Assembly: GCA_012520315.1 (NCBI GenBank)
Contig: JAAYOM010000123.1
Coordinates: forward strand, 1-50,018
Source of the DNA: Bacillota bacterium
GTDB lineage: Bacteria > Bacillota > Limnochordia > Darwinibacteriales > Darwinibacteriaceae
Length of the DNA: 50,018 nucleotides
Reading direction: 5' to 3'
Below the pieces are notes generated by a model that worked only from the letters and a program-made list of their open reading frames with translations, did not search any database and had not been told where the DNA came from. The position numbers and the translations under genes were made by a program. Below are positions 39,526-48,931 of the stretch, piece after piece. The number at the start of each line of letters is the position of its first letter. Position 1 is the first letter of the stretch.

Positions 39526-40638
39526 TTGCAAGTGAATCAGCAACGTTTAGTAGACGAATTTTTGGAACTTGTAAAAATTGACAGCAAACCTAAAGATGAG
39601 CGCCTGATCGCAGATGCTGTAATCAGCAAGATGAACGATCTTGGCTTTGAAGTCAGTGAGGACGACGCCGGCGAGAAGATTGGCGGAACTGCAGGCAATG
39701 TCATTGGCGTTTTGGAGGGCCAAAAAGATGCCCCCGCCCTGCTCTTTTGTGCCCACTTGGATCGGGTGCATCCAGGACTGGGCATCAAGCCCCAAATCAA
39801 AGACGGCGTCATCACAAGTGACGGCACCACAATTTTAGCCGCGGACGATGTGGCAGGCATCGTGGCAATCCTAGAAGCGGTGCGCGTTATCCAGGAACAA
39901 AAGATTCCCCACGGACGCCTGGAAATCCTCTTTACCGTGGCCGAAGAAGGGGGCCTCTTTGGGGCCAAGTCCGTCGATGCAGACCGCTTTAAGGCTAAAG
40001 CGGGATTCTTTATGGATGCAGGCGGTCCAGTGGGCACTATCGTCACAGCTGCCCCAGCCCAAAAAGGTTTAGAGGCCGTTATCCACGGCAGGGCCTCCCA
40101 CGCGGGGGTTGCGCCCGAAGAGGGCCTGAGCGCCATCATTGTGGCTGCCCATGCCATTACCAGAATGAACCTGGGCCGCATTGACGCTGAAACCACAGCC
40201 AACATCGGCGTGATCGAGGGCGGCGCAGCGACAAATATCATACCCGATCGAGTAAAGCTACAGGGCGAAGCCCGCTCCCTAGACAATGGCAAGCTCGATG
40301 TCCAGATGGATCATATGGTCGAAGTGATCGAATCTGTATGTCAAGAACATGGCGCCAAAGTCGACATTGATGTGGAGCACAGCTACAGCGCCTTTCGCTT
40401 AAGCGAGGAGGACTACCCTGTCAGGCTTGCAGTTAAAGCGGCAAAGGCCATCGGCCTTGAACCCAAAATTGAGAGCACAGGCGGCGGAAGCGACGCCAAT
40501 ATCATCAACGGCTTCGGTCTACCCTCGGTCGTGCTGGGCATGGGTTATACCGATGTGCACACCACAGCCGAGGCCATCAGCATAGATCAGCTGGTCAAAT
40601 CCGCCCAGTACGTGCTGGGCATTATTGCTGAAAGTTAG
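39526..40638 (+). CDS. M20-family (PepT-like) zinc peptidase
   Basis: A 370-residue cytoplasmic metallopeptidase. Metal ligands: His in CAHLDRVHPG (about 76), Asp in ILAADDVAG, Glu-Glu in TVAEEGGLFG, Asp in FFMDAGGP and His in YTDVHTTAE. The internal dimerisation domain (about 180-285) has IIPDRVKLQGEARS. The family includes tripeptidase PepT and YqjE-type enzymes. TTG start is 8 nt after AAGGAGGT; GTG at 39532 is possible. A terminator follows at 40651. Confidence 0.88.
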   Translation: MQVNQQRLVDEFLELVKIDSKPKDERLIADAVISKMNDLGFEVSEDDAGEKIGGTAGNVIGVLEGQKDAPALLFCAHLDRVHPGLGIKPQIKDGVITSDGTTILAADDVAGIVAILEAVRVIQEQKIPHGRLEILFTVAEEGGLFGAKSVDADRFKAKAGFFMDAGGPVGTIVTAAPAQKGLEAVIHGRASHAGVAPEEGLSAIIVAAHAITRMNLGRIDAETTANIGVIEGGAATNIIPDRVKLQGEARSLDNGKLDVQMDHMVEVIESVCQEHGAKVDIDVEHSYSAFRLSEEDYPVRLAVKAAKAIGLEPKIESTGGGSDANIINGFGLPSVVLGMGYTDVHTTAEAISIDQLVKSAQYVLGIIAES

Positions 40639-40650
40639 ACAGGGAGACTG

Positions 40651-40680
40651 CAAAGGGGTCAAAGGACCCCTTTGTATTAT
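40651..40680. terminator. Terminator between peptidase and alcohol dehydrogenase
   Basis: CAAAGGGGTC/GACCCCTTTG with 4-nt loop AAAG, 13 nt past the peptidase stop, followed by TATTAT on the plus strand. Both flanking genes converge here. Confidence 0.75.
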
Positions 40681-41777
40681 CTTATGCTGTTGGTAAGTAT
40701 TTTGGTTAAATCTTCAGCTGCCGGATTGCCAAGTGAGTTTTTAATGTTGTTTGTTAAAAGCGCCTTGTTTACATAGTGCGCGATAGTCTCCGGCGCAAGG
40801 TCCAGTTTGCCCGCATGATCTGCAAAGAGTTCATCCATCAGCTCCCCGAAGGCTTCCACAGAAGCTAGATCTAAAAGCTCCAAAACAGTTTCTACCCGCT
40901 CCGGCGCCGCCTGCTTCGTATACTCCAAGTAAGCTGCCATACATATTCCGTTGGCCCTGCCATGGGGAAATCCCTCGTAATAAGTAAGGGAGTAACCTAG
41001 GGCGTGGACCAGGGCTGTGCCGGTCTGGGCAATGGCGATTCCGCCCAGGCTGGATGCTAAAAGGAGAGCATCCCGGTCGTCAAGATCGAATCTGCCCTGC
41101 CTAAGTGCAGGTATGGCAGTTCCCCACAGAGCAATGCCCTGGAGAGCCACAAAATCGCTGGCCCTTGTGGCCCTGTTGGACAGGTAGCTCTCTACCAAAT
41201 GAGATAAGGCATCCACCGCCGTGTCCACTGTAACATGCAGGGGCAAAGACGCGGTGTAGTTTGGGTCTAAATAAGCCACTTGTGGAAAGAGGTCGGCTCC
41301 GCGCAGGCCTTTTTTTGTCTCCTCCTGTTCCAGCGTGAGCACAGCATACTGCGTCACTTCACTGCCAGTGCCGGCAGTGGTGGGAATGGCTGCAATGGGC
41401 AAAGCCCGGTTCTCCCACCCGGCTGTATACAAGTCCAGGGCGGGCAGATCGTTAACTGCTAACACAGCCATAACCTTAGCCGCATCCAGGGGTGAACCGC
41501 CCCCAATGGCAATCACATAGTCACAGCCCTCGTCCTTAGCCAGCTTTCCGCCGGCCTCGACTGTTTCTAGGGAAGGGTTGTTCTCCACCTGATCAAAGAT
41601 CACGTACTCACCGGGGAGTACTGCCAGGACATCGTCGAGTGCGCCGCTTAGGCGAGCCGACGACTTGCCGGTAACAATCAGGGCCTTGCTGCCCAGGGCC
41701 AGTGCCTCCCCTGCCTTTTTTACCACACCTTGTCCATACACCATCTGGGTTGGCAGAAAAAAATTAAATGCGTTCAT
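40677..41777 (-). CDS. Iron-containing alcohol dehydrogenase
   Basis: Group III NAD(P)-dependent alcohol dehydrogenase of 366 residues. GGGSPLDAAKVMAV (about 92-105) binds the nucleotide. Fe ligands lie in TVDTAVDALSHLVESYLS (Asp and His), VHALGYSLTYYEGFPHGRANG (two His). The family reduces aldehydes or oxidises alcohols in fermentation. ATG follows AAAGGAG. It is an isolated unit; MATE lies upstream by 17 nt, in the same direction. Confidence 0.9.
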   Translation of the reverse strand: MNAFNFFLPTQMVYGQGVVKKAGEALALGSKALIVTGKSSARLSGALDDVLAVLPGEYVIFDQVENNPSLETVEAGGKLAKDEGCDYVIAIGGGSPLDAAKVMAVLAVNDLPALDLYTAGWENRALPIAAIPTTAGTGSEVTQYAVLTLEQEETKKGLRGADLFPQVAYLDPNYTASLPLHVTVDTAVDALSHLVESYLSNRATRASDFVALQGIALWGTAIPALRQGRFDLDDRDALLLASSLGGIAIAQTGTALVHALGYSLTYYEGFPHGRANGICMAAYLEYTKQAAPERVETVLELLDLASVEAFGELMDELFADHAGKLDLAPETIAHYVNKALLTNNIKNSLGNPAAEDLTKILTNSIR

Positions 41778-41794
41778 GTGCTCCTGCTCCTTTC

Positions 41795-43156
41795 TTATAC
41801 TTTAAGTGTCTTCCACTGACCTTTGTCAAAACGACGCTGAATAAGAAATCCTCGCACAAAGAGGTCCACAACCATGGCAATCCAGGCACCCACCAGGCCA
41901 AGTCCCAGCCGAATGGCAAGAAGATAGGCTAAACCGACTCGAACCGCAACAAAACCCGCGATTACAATCTTCAAAATCGCCCGAGTATCGCCGGCACCGC
42001 GCAAACCGCCGGCCAGAATCATCCAGGTGGCCAGGGCAGGTTGACTGATGGCCACTAAACGCAAACAGACCGCGGCCTGTTTAATCACTTCAGGATCCCT
42101 GGAGAAGATCCGAACCAAGGGTTCAGGCGCAATAAGGAAAACCACGCCCATGATAGACATGACCAGAATACCTAAGTTGCGGGCCCCGCGTCCCGATGCC
42201 TCAGCCTCTTCAGGCTTCCCGGCCCCTAGGTTTTGGCCCACCAGGGTGGTGGAGGCGGTGGCAAATCCCGCACCCGGCATAAAAGATAGAGATTCGGCAT
42301 TGAGGGCAACCTGATGGGCGGCATAGGCCACCGTGCCGAGGGAAGAAACAATCATCGTGTACACAAGCTGCGCGATGCGCATCATCCCCTGCTCCAGCCC
42401 TGCCGGGATGCCGATGTTGGCAATCCGCCTAATGATAGTCGAATCAAGTTTAAAGGAGTCGGTAATGCGTACCCTTAGCACCGGATGCTTAAACAAAATG
42501 CGCAGGGCAATGATCCCCCCAGAAGCCTGGGCGATAGCGGTGCCGATGGCGGCTCCGGTAACTCCCAGGGCAGGAATGGGCCCGACACCGTAAATAAAGA
42601 TAGTATTGCCAATGATATTAATAACATTCACTAAGGCGGTAATCCTCATCGGTGTCTTGGTATCTCCCGCGCCGCGTAAAATAGCATTAATTACAATCAG
42701 GAAATAGTTCAAAACCATGGCTAGAGTAACAACCCGCACATAAACGGCAGCCATATTGAGCACATCTGCCTCGGTGCGCCTAAAGAGAACTCCCAAGAGG
42801 CCCCGGGCAGTCAAGAGGAAAGTAAGCATCACTGTACCGGAGACAAGCAGACCCAGCACCAGGGACTGGCGGGCTACAGAGCTCGCCTCAGCCGGTTCAT
42901 CGGCCCCAATATGCCGGGCCACCAGGGCAGTACTGCCGGTAGCCAGGGCAGAAAAAACGGTGAGTCCCAGCATGGAAATTTGATTGCCCAGGCCGGTGGC
43001 GGCCAGCGACGCAGCACCTAAACGGCCCACCATCGCCGTATCTACCATGCCTACCATGGTGTGCAGCAAATTCTCGACAATTGCCGGCCAGGCCAGGTTT
43101 AGTATTTTTCGGCGAGTATCCATTTTACCCGCGGCAGGCTCAGTTCCTATTTTCAA
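41795..43156 (-). CDS. MATE-family efflux transporter
   Basis: A 453-residue protein with 12 membrane helices in two halves, opening with ILNLAWPAIVENLLHTMVGMVDTAMVGRLG (about 17-46) and a second-half match at IANIGIPAGLEQGMMRIAQLVYTMIV. These are the typical MATE motifs for cation-driven export of drugs or metabolites. TTG start follows GGGAGAAGTGCT. It is divergent from ogt, and the alcohol dehydrogenase follows 17 nt later. Confidence 0.92.
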   Translation of the reverse strand: MKIGTEPAAGKMDTRRKILNLAWPAIVENLLHTMVGMVDTAMVGRLGAASLAATGLGNQISMLGLTVFSALATGSTALVARHIGADEPAEASSVARQSLVLGLLVSGTVMLTFLLTARGLLGVLFRRTEADVLNMAAVYVRVVTLAMVLNYFLIVINAILRGAGDTKTPMRITALVNVINIIGNTIFIYGVGPIPALGVTGAAIGTAIAQASGGIIALRILFKHPVLRVRITDSFKLDSTIIRRIANIGIPAGLEQGMMRIAQLVYTMIVSSLGTVAYAAHQVALNAESLSFMPGAGFATASTTLVGQNLGAGKPEEAEASGRGARNLGILVMSIMGVVFLIAPEPLVRIFSRDPEVIKQAAVCLRLVAISQPALATWMILAGGLRGAGDTRAILKIVIAGFVAVRVGLAYLLAIRLGLGLVGAWIAMVVDLFVRGFLIQRRFDKGQWKTLKV

Positions 43157-43241
43157 AGCACTTCTCCCTTTCTATTTTCGGCAGGATTGTGATCCAACGC
43201 AGCGAAGTACCTTCTATTATACAATGAAAGAGGCGGTTTTT

Positions 43242-43739
43242 GTGTATCAATCCATTTATACTTCGCCGCTCGGACCAGTCTACCTCTGGTGGCACGAAGA
43301 CCGGCTGATCTATACTTCCTTTGACGAAGCGGGCGGGACAAAGTGGCTGAAAAAGCGCTTTCCCCAGGCCGGCTGGGGCCTGGAGCCCTTGGCAAAACCC
43401 TATCAGGAAGACCTGGACAACTATTTTCGGGGCAGGAAGATTGATTTTGACTGGCCGCTTAAGCTCTTGGGCACCGACTTTCAGCAAAGCGTATGGCAGG
43501 AAATTCTAGCTGTCCCCCACGGCCAGGTGACCACCTACAAAAAAATCGGCCAGGCTCTGGGCACCAGGGCATATCGGGCCGTTGGGCAGGCTGTAGGTGC
43601 TAATCCGGTGAGCATCATCGTCCCCTGCCACAGGGTTTTAGGCACCCACTCCTTCGGCGGCTATGGAGGCGGTCTCACCTTGAAACGCTTGCTCTTAGAA
43701 CTGGAAAATGTTACGCTAGCACCGAATCTTTTTGCCTGA
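43242..43739 (+). CDS. ogt: Methylated-DNA--protein-cysteine methyltransferase
   Basis: Suicide repair of O6-methylguanine. 165 residues with the active site IVPCHRVLG (about 130-138), the helix-turn-helix GTDFQQSVWQEILAVPHGQV and YKKIGQALGTRAYRAVGQAVGANP. The start is set at GTG 43242, after AGAGGCGG and matching family starts (YxSPLGP). ATG 43224 would add six residues and lies close to TATTAT at 43215. Divergent from MATE; the HAD nucleotidase begins 13 nt past the stop. Confidence 0.93.
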   Translation: MYQSIYTSPLGPVYLWWHEDRLIYTSFDEAGGTKWLKKRFPQAGWGLEPLAKPYQEDLDNYFRGRKIDFDWPLKLLGTDFQQSVWQEILAVPHGQVTTYKKIGQALGTRAYRAVGQAVGANPVSIIVPCHRVLGTHSFGGYGGGLTLKRLLLELENVTLAPNLFA

Positions 43740-43752
43740 AGGGAGAGTGACC

Positions 43753-44346
43753 ATGAGTAAGTTGATTTTTGGTTTTGATATCGACGGAGTGCTCACCAAT
43801 GACGATGACGGCGACTGCAGCATTTGGATCAGGGAAGCCAGCGACTACTTCGGCGAACCCTTGCCTGAAAAACGCACTTATTACATCGAAGATGCCTTTG
43901 GCAAGAGTACCGAGGAAGTTATGGAGTTCTTCCAAGCCCGGGTGCACTCTATTTTCACAAAAGTGCCGATCCGGGATCATGTGGCCGAAACCCTGCACAG
44001 CCTGTGGAGCCACGAGCACACCATCCATCTGATCACAGCCCGGGATGAGCGTTTTCGGGACGTAACAGAAAAGTGGCTGGGGCGCCACAACATTCCCTAC
44101 CACAGCCTGCATATGAGCCCTTCCAACCAGTCCTATTCCAAGGGACTCCTCTGTAAAGAACTGCAGGTGGGGTTTTTTGTAGATGACAAAGTGGAAAACG
44201 CCTTAGATACAGCCCAAAACGGGATCTACACCCTGCTTTTCCATGCCTCCCACAACCGCGGCTTTGAAACCTCCCTGCCCCTTGTCAAGAACTGGCGGGA
44301 AATTCAAAGACACATTAACTCCTACCTAGGATACGCTCAGTTCTAA
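43753..44346 (+). CDS. HAD-family 5'(3')-deoxyribonucleotidase-like protein
   Basis: A 197-residue HAD phosphatase of the NT5C type. The nucleophile motif is DIDGVLTND (about 8-16). LITARDERFRDVTEKWL (about 95-111) is motif II, Lys is in QSYSKGLLCKE, and FFVDDKVENA is motif IV. The family dephosphorylates deoxynucleotides. ATG follows GGGAGAG and a few bases after ogt; overlapping ends (21 nt) with the nuclease gene. Confidence 0.8.
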   Translation: MSKLIFGFDIDGVLTNDDDGDCSIWIREASDYFGEPLPEKRTYYIEDAFGKSTEEVMEFFQARVHSIFTKVPIRDHVAETLHSLWSHEHTIHLITARDERFRDVTEKWLGRHNIPYHSLHMSPSNQSYSKGLLCKELQVGFFVDDKVENALDTAQNGIYTLLFHASHNRGFETSLPLVKNWREIQRHINSYLGYAQF

Positions 44347-45273
44347 CTCCTCCCGGCACAGCTCGTAGAAGTTGCACCAAGGGCACAGGCCCCTCTGCTC
44401 TGTCAGGGCAAATGCCTCCTTGGCTCTGGGAACATTCCGCTCGGGGTCCAAAAGCAGCCGGCGCATCTCCTCCATGCTGGCCTTGGCCCCTTCCTCTACC
44501 TTCTGCAGATCCTCTGTGCTGAAGGTCAGCTGCTGGCTGGTCTTCAGGCTTAAATATTCCAGGCGGGCCGATATCCGCGAGGCGGATACACCGTGCTTGT
44601 TCTGCACATAGAGGGCATAAAGGGCAACCTGATCCCGATTATCCTCAACTTCCTCCCCTGTTTTCCAATCCACTATCTTCCAGACGTTATCCCCTGTGCG
44701 GTACAAAAGGTCGGGCACAGCATAGACCGGCGTTCCGTCGATGGGAAATGTATCGAACTGCTCTGAGGCAACAATCTCTGCGTCAGGTGCGGTCAATTCT
44801 GCCCAGACATCGGAAGCGGCCAGGCCCACTGACACCTGTTTGATGCGCCCGTTAATCTTAGCCAGAGTGTCCTCTCTGATTTCCATCTGGTAGTAAAACT
44901 CCTGGAGCATGTCCACCCGATTAGGGCGCCTTATGAAAAGCTCCAGTTCATCTCGGGATGATTTCCAAACCCTCCTCAGCTGCCTGCGGATCTCTTCTTC
45001 CACCACATCAGCCTCGGGGAGCGGCCTCCCCTCCCGAATCCGCTCTACCATGCGGTAGGCGCTCTTATGGAGTGCATCACCCAGGACAAGGTATAAATTG
45101 CTCAGTTTCTTGAGGCGATAAGCCAAGGCTGCCTCCTTGGGCGCCCCCCGTTCCCAGCCGTTGTGGGAACCATAGTAGTTGTAGTAATAACGCCGGGGGC
45201 AGCCGGCCAAGAGCTGCTGCCTGGAGAAAGACCAGGACCACTCAGGATACTCCCGCCTCACATAGCCTGCCAT
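44326..45273 (-). CDS. PD-(D/E)XK nuclease with iron-sulfur Cys set (RecB/Cas4-like)
   Basis: A 315-residue exonuclease-like protein. SRQQLLAGCPRRYYYNYYG (about 17-35) gives an N-terminal Cys, and His is in VLGDALHKSAY. The active site has VPDLLYRTGDN and KIVDWKTGEEV (Asp and Glu/Lys pattern). QVALYALYV follows. A C-terminal CPWCNFYELC has C-x2-C-x5-C. The N- and C-terminal Cys set matches the 4Fe-4S staple of AddB and Cas4. The start ATG 45273 follows AAGGGG; the frame from 45312 overlaps MscS. No Cas1/Cas2 or AddA is near, so a stand-alone repair role is likely. Confidence 0.82.
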   Translation of the reverse strand: MAGYVRREYPEWSWSFSRQQLLAGCPRRYYYNYYGSHNGWERGAPKEAALAYRLKKLSNLYLVLGDALHKSAYRMVERIREGRPLPEADVVEEEIRRQLRRVWKSSRDELELFIRRPNRVDMLQEFYYQMEIREDTLAKINGRIKQVSVGLAASDVWAELTAPDAEIVASEQFDTFPIDGTPVYAVPDLLYRTGDNVWKIVDWKTGEEVEDNRDQVALYALYVQNKHGVSASRISARLEYLSLKTSQQLTFSTEDLQKVEEGAKASMEEMRRLLLDPERNVPRAKEAFALTEQRGLCPWCNFYELCREELELSVS

Positions 45274-45274
45274 T

Positions 45275-46477
45275 TTACAAACCCCTTTCCTGTACCAGTC
45301 GGGCCAGATCATGGCCGCCGGGAACTTGAAACACCCTCAGATCAAACTCATGAACAATGGCCAGGACATGATCAAACACGTCCGCCGCAACCCCTTCGTG
45401 GTTGACCCAGCCCACGTCCTTCGTAAAGGCATAGATCTCCAAGGGCAGCCCGCTTGGAGTCGGCGGCAGCTGCCTTACAATCATGATCAGATCCTGATTA
45501 ATAGCCGGATGGGCCCTGAGATAGGCCTTCAGATACGCTCTGAAGGTCCCCACATTAGTCAAGTGACGCCCATTAACCACTGAGGCGTGAATATTATGGG
45601 CCCGGTTATGCTCCTCTATTTCCCTCACCTTTGCGTTTAGGTAGTCCTGCAAAAGTTCAATGCCGCTGAGGTGATCAAAGAGATCCTGATCTAAGAAGCG
45701 AATGCTGGTCTGATCGACCAAAATCGATCTTTTGATACGCCTGCCCCCTCCCTCAAACATGCCGCGCCAGTTCACAAAGGACTCTTGGGACAGTTTGTGG
45801 GTGGGAATCGTAGTAATGGAACGATCCCAGTTGCGCACACGCACATAATGGAGGCCGACTTCCACCACATCACCGTCTGCGCCAAACTTAGGCGCCTCAA
45901 TCCAGTCGCCTACCCGGATCTGATCGCTTAAGGTCAGCTGCATACCGGCAAAGAAGGCTAAAATGGTGTCTTGGAAGACTAGGATCAATACCGCACTTAA
46001 TGCACCCAAGCCGCCCAGGAGGGCCCAGGGCGACTGGCCCAAAAGCAGGGAGAACACTGCTGTGCCTGCAAAGATCCACATCGCGATTTGGATAATCTGC
46101 ACAAATCCCTTGATCGGCATCCGCACTGCAATGCTGAAGGTGTTGTAGATGTTCAAGCCCGCCTTCATCAGGCGATCTAAAGTTAGGGCCACCATCAAGA
46201 TGACTGCAACCTTAAGCAACTGGGTGACAGGTTCACCAATGACCTGCAGAAAGGGCACTGCCCGGAACATAAGGATTCCCGGAATCACCATCGCCAGGGC
46301 CTTGAATACTCCCGCATCAATAATTGTGTCATCCCACTTGGCCGGTGTCTTGCGAAACAGTCGGTAGAGCCACTCCAAGAGGTAGGTCCTCACGATGCGA
46401 TGGGCTATGGCACTAATGGCCAGGGCAAAAATGAGAATCAGAATGTCACGCACGATGGGGATTGCCAAAAAATCCAT
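45275..46477 (-). CDS. MscS-family mechanosensitive ion channel
   Basis: A 400-residue membrane protein. Helices lie at about 6-24, 60-75, 85-105 and 130-150, with the pore-lining TM3 (WALLGGLGALSAVLILVFQDTILAFFAGMQL) and the beta domain with IRVGDWIEAPKFGADGDVVEVGLHYVRVRNWD. The length and long C-terminus suit the YbdG-type branch. ATG at 46477 is 6 nt after AGGAGG; the ATG at 46483 abuts that site. Lies 10 nt downstream of the ABC permease. Confidence 0.9.
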   Translation of the reverse strand: MDFLAIPIVRDILILIFALAISAIAHRIVRTYLLEWLYRLFRKTPAKWDDTIIDAGVFKALAMVIPGILMFRAVPFLQVIGEPVTQLLKVAVILMVALTLDRLMKAGLNIYNTFSIAVRMPIKGFVQIIQIAMWIFAGTAVFSLLLGQSPWALLGGLGALSAVLILVFQDTILAFFAGMQLTLSDQIRVGDWIEAPKFGADGDVVEVGLHYVRVRNWDRSITTIPTHKLSQESFVNWRGMFEGGGRRIKRSILVDQTSIRFLDQDLFDHLSGIELLQDYLNAKVREIEEHNRAHNIHASVVNGRHLTNVGTFRAYLKAYLRAHPAINQDLIMIVRQLPPTPSGLPLEIYAFTKDVGWVNHEGVAADVFDHVLAIVHEFDLRVFQVPGGHDLARLVQERGL

Positions 46478-46487
46478 AATCATCCTC

Positions 46488-48155
46488 CTACAGCCGGGCC
46501 CAAAGTGCTGGTGCCCAGCGTCTGACCAGAAGTACAGCCAGCGCAGTTAGAAGTGCTGCTGCCAGCAGAAGTTCCAGGGGAATCAGCCACAGAGTTTCTG
46601 TCTGCCAGTTGAAATAAAACAGGGCGCCCAGCAGAAATGCCAGACCAAAGGTGCCAAAAGCGCCCACGATGCCATTAAAGTTTGATTTGACCGCCTTGAT
46701 CGGATTCACCCAGTCCAGCATAGGACGGCTCAGATCCAAAAGGGTCAAAAGCAAGGCAGCCCCGCTGGCCAGTAAAACGCCGAGGATTGCCCCGAGAATG
46801 ACTGGCAAAACCCCCCAGCCGCTGATGTAGGCAATTGGAAGAACCCCCAGCAGACAGCCGGCGGTGTTGATGAGCTGGGCAGCTGCCACCCTGCTGCCAA
46901 TTACCTGGCCCAGGGAAAGGGGCAAACTGCGCATAATCCACAGATAGCGTCCCTCCCGGGAAAATGTGGTCGAGGGAATTAAAGAAAGCCCGCTCATGAC
47001 CAGAAAAAACAGGGCAACCCCGCCAGCTGCCAGGAGGGGGTGCAGCTGATCTAAGGACAATAAGTCAAAAGGATTATTGCCTAGGTTCTTGCCAAACACA
47101 GGCAGCAGAGCCATCACAGGAAAAAGCACATAGCCGACCAAGCCGTTGAGGGCAAAGTTCGGGTCTCGTAAAAACAGTTTCCGCTCTGTACTGACCAAGG
47201 TCCAAAAGGCGTTGCGGACCTCTAGATCCCTACTCGCCTGCTTACGTCTGCTCCCCCCGCGGGTACCCTCTAAACCGGCCAAAACTCCCTGCAAGAATAC
47301 CTTCTCGCCGAGGAAGTACAACACAGCAAGGGAAACAGCGCCCGCCAGGATCAGATAGAGCAGATTTAGCCAGCCCAGGGCCTGGTTTGCATAGGCCATG
47401 GCCTGCGCCGCCCAGACGCTGGGCGGAAAGATCTTCCCCACTTCTCTAATCAGGCCGTCGGCCTGATTCATCAATAGTTCCATTAGCACCATGGGGTCAT
47501 CTGACTGGACATTGTTTTGCAGCCAGAATGTAAAGGCAAAAACCAGAACCAAAAGTCCGATGCCGCCAATCCAGGTTAACTGATCTTTATAACGGCTCAG
47601 ATTTACCAGGCGCATCAAGAGCACAGCCAAAACGCCCGCAATCACCAACGAGATTACAGGCAGGATCAGAAATGAAAGCAGCGCGCTCACTGCATAGCCT
47701 AAACCTGCCTCAGCCAGCATTCCGTAGCGGATGCCCATAGGCACCAGCACAAAGGCATTGAGCAGATACTGCCCTGTTAAGACCACACCTAGCTTGGCCA
47801 GGAGGATTTCCCCAGAACCGAGCGGCAAGGGCAGCAGTACCGGAAGGTCATTGCTGAAATAGAAGGCGGACAGGACATAGAAAAAGCCAAAAAAGAGGCT
47901 GAGGACCGCAGTGGCCAAAGTGCCGGTGACAAGCGGCAGGTGGGGCTGGCCGAAGGATAAGCCGCCTGCATACAACTGTTCAGTCATAGTCCAGGCCAGC
48001 CACACCACAAAGCCCGCTGCAGGGGCTATGGATACCCCTATAACGATAGGCTCCCAGATTCGCTGTTTCTTCCTGAGATAGTAGTACTTGGCCGCAGACC
48101 AGCCGTAGTTGACGTTAAGCAAGGCCCGATACAGACTCCACACCCTACTTTTCAT
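46488..48155 (-). CDS. ABC transporter permease (large, two-domain)
   Basis: A 555-residue membrane protein with about 12 helices, of the type paired with single ATPases in Firmicutes ABC exporters. Two halves are joined by a basic loop near 295-315 (GTRGGSRRKQASRD). A conserved FSREGRYLWIMRSLPLSLGQVIG lies at about 390-412. ATG at 48155 follows AAGGTGG and overlaps the ATPase gene by 11 nt, so the two are coupled. The substrate is not known. Confidence 0.85.
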   Translation of the reverse strand: MKSRVWSLYRALLNVNYGWSAAKYYYLRKKQRIWEPIVIGVSIAPAAGFVVWLAWTMTEQLYAGGLSFGQPHLPLVTGTLATAVLSLFFGFFYVLSAFYFSNDLPVLLPLPLGSGEILLAKLGVVLTGQYLLNAFVLVPMGIRYGMLAEAGLGYAVSALLSFLILPVISLVIAGVLAVLLMRLVNLSRYKDQLTWIGGIGLLVLVFAFTFWLQNNVQSDDPMVLMELLMNQADGLIREVGKIFPPSVWAAQAMAYANQALGWLNLLYLILAGAVSLAVLYFLGEKVFLQGVLAGLEGTRGGSRRKQASRDLEVRNAFWTLVSTERKLFLRDPNFALNGLVGYVLFPVMALLPVFGKNLGNNPFDLLSLDQLHPLLAAGGVALFFLVMSGLSLIPSTTFSREGRYLWIMRSLPLSLGQVIGSRVAAAQLINTAGCLLGVLPIAYISGWGVLPVILGAILGVLLASGAALLLTLLDLSRPMLDWVNPIKAVKSNFNGIVGAFGTFGLAFLLGALFYFNWQTETLWLIPLELLLAAALLTALAVLLVRRWAPALWARL

Positions 48156-48891
48156 AGGAACCACCTTCATCTGTCAGTTCTAGGAAGAGTTTCTCCAGGC
48201 TTGAACCTTCCCGGCCTTCCTTGGAGCGCAGTTCGTCCATAGTTCCGCAGGCAATCAGCTCCCCCTGGTTAATGATGCCGACCCGGTGGCAAAGCTGTTC
48301 CGCCACCTCCAGCACATGGGTGGAAAAAAAGACTGTATTGCCTTCACGGACATGCTCACGCATGATTTCCTTAAACTGATGGGATGACTTGGGATCCAGG
48401 CCCACCATAGGCTCGTCGAGAATAAACAGGGCCGGCGCATGCAAAAGTGCACCGGTAAGCGCCACTTTCTGCTGCATGCCCCGGGAGAAGCTTTGGATCA
48501 AATCGCCGGCGGCCTCTGTCAGCTGAAACATATCTAAATAATAGTCCAGGCGTTTTCTGCGGGTCTGGGCATCCACCCCGTAGACATCGCCAATTAGGTT
48601 CAAGTACTCCAGGGCAGTCAGCCGGGGATATAAATCGGGTTTATCCGGCACAAATCCCATGGCATGCTTGGCTGCAATGGGATCTAAGGCAAGATCGTGA
48701 CCATTGATCAGCACCTGGCCTTGATCCGGCTTTAAGAGGCCTACAATGATCTTAATCGTGGTGGTCTTACCCGCACCGTTGGGGCCCAAGAATCCGAAAA
48801 TCTCGCCGGGTCTGACCTCCAGGTCTAAACTGCGCACCGCATCTGTGCTTGCACCTTTATAACGTTTTGTTACTCCTTGCAGTCGAATCAT
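48145..48891 (-). CDS. ABC transporter ATP-binding protein
   Basis: A 248-residue ATPase. MIRLQGVTKRYKGA, Walker A GPNGAGKTT (about 36-44), signature FSRGMQQK (about 132-139), Walker B LFILDEPMVGLDP (about 154-166) and H-loop FSTHVLE are all present. It resembles YxlF/CcmA exporter ATPases, matching the permease downstream. ATG 48891 follows AAAGGAG; the ATG at 48951 gives 20 extra residues and overlaps the upstream gene. Confidence 0.9.
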   Translation of the reverse strand: MIRLQGVTKRYKGASTDAVRSLDLEVRPGEIFGFLGPNGAGKTTTIKIIVGLLKPDQGQVLINGHDLALDPIAAKHAMGFVPDKPDLYPRLTALEYLNLIGDVYGVDAQTRRKRLDYYLDMFQLTEAAGDLIQSFSRGMQQKVALTGALLHAPALFILDEPMVGLDPKSSHQFKEIMREHVREGNTVFFSTHVLEVAEQLCHRVGIINQGELIACGTMDELRSKEGREGSSLEKLFLELTDEGGSYEK

Positions 48892-48931
48892 GCCAGCAGC
48901 TCCTTTAACCAAAGAATGCTCTACCTTGATC

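Noticed and set aside
39537-40292. 251-residue frame antisense to the M20 peptidase
   Set aside because: Codon composition is a shadow of the highly conserved plus-strand gene; no signals of its own.
42984-43241. Long N-terminal extension of ogt into the MATE gene
   Set aside because: The extension is antisense to MATE; ogt homology starts at 43242-43250.
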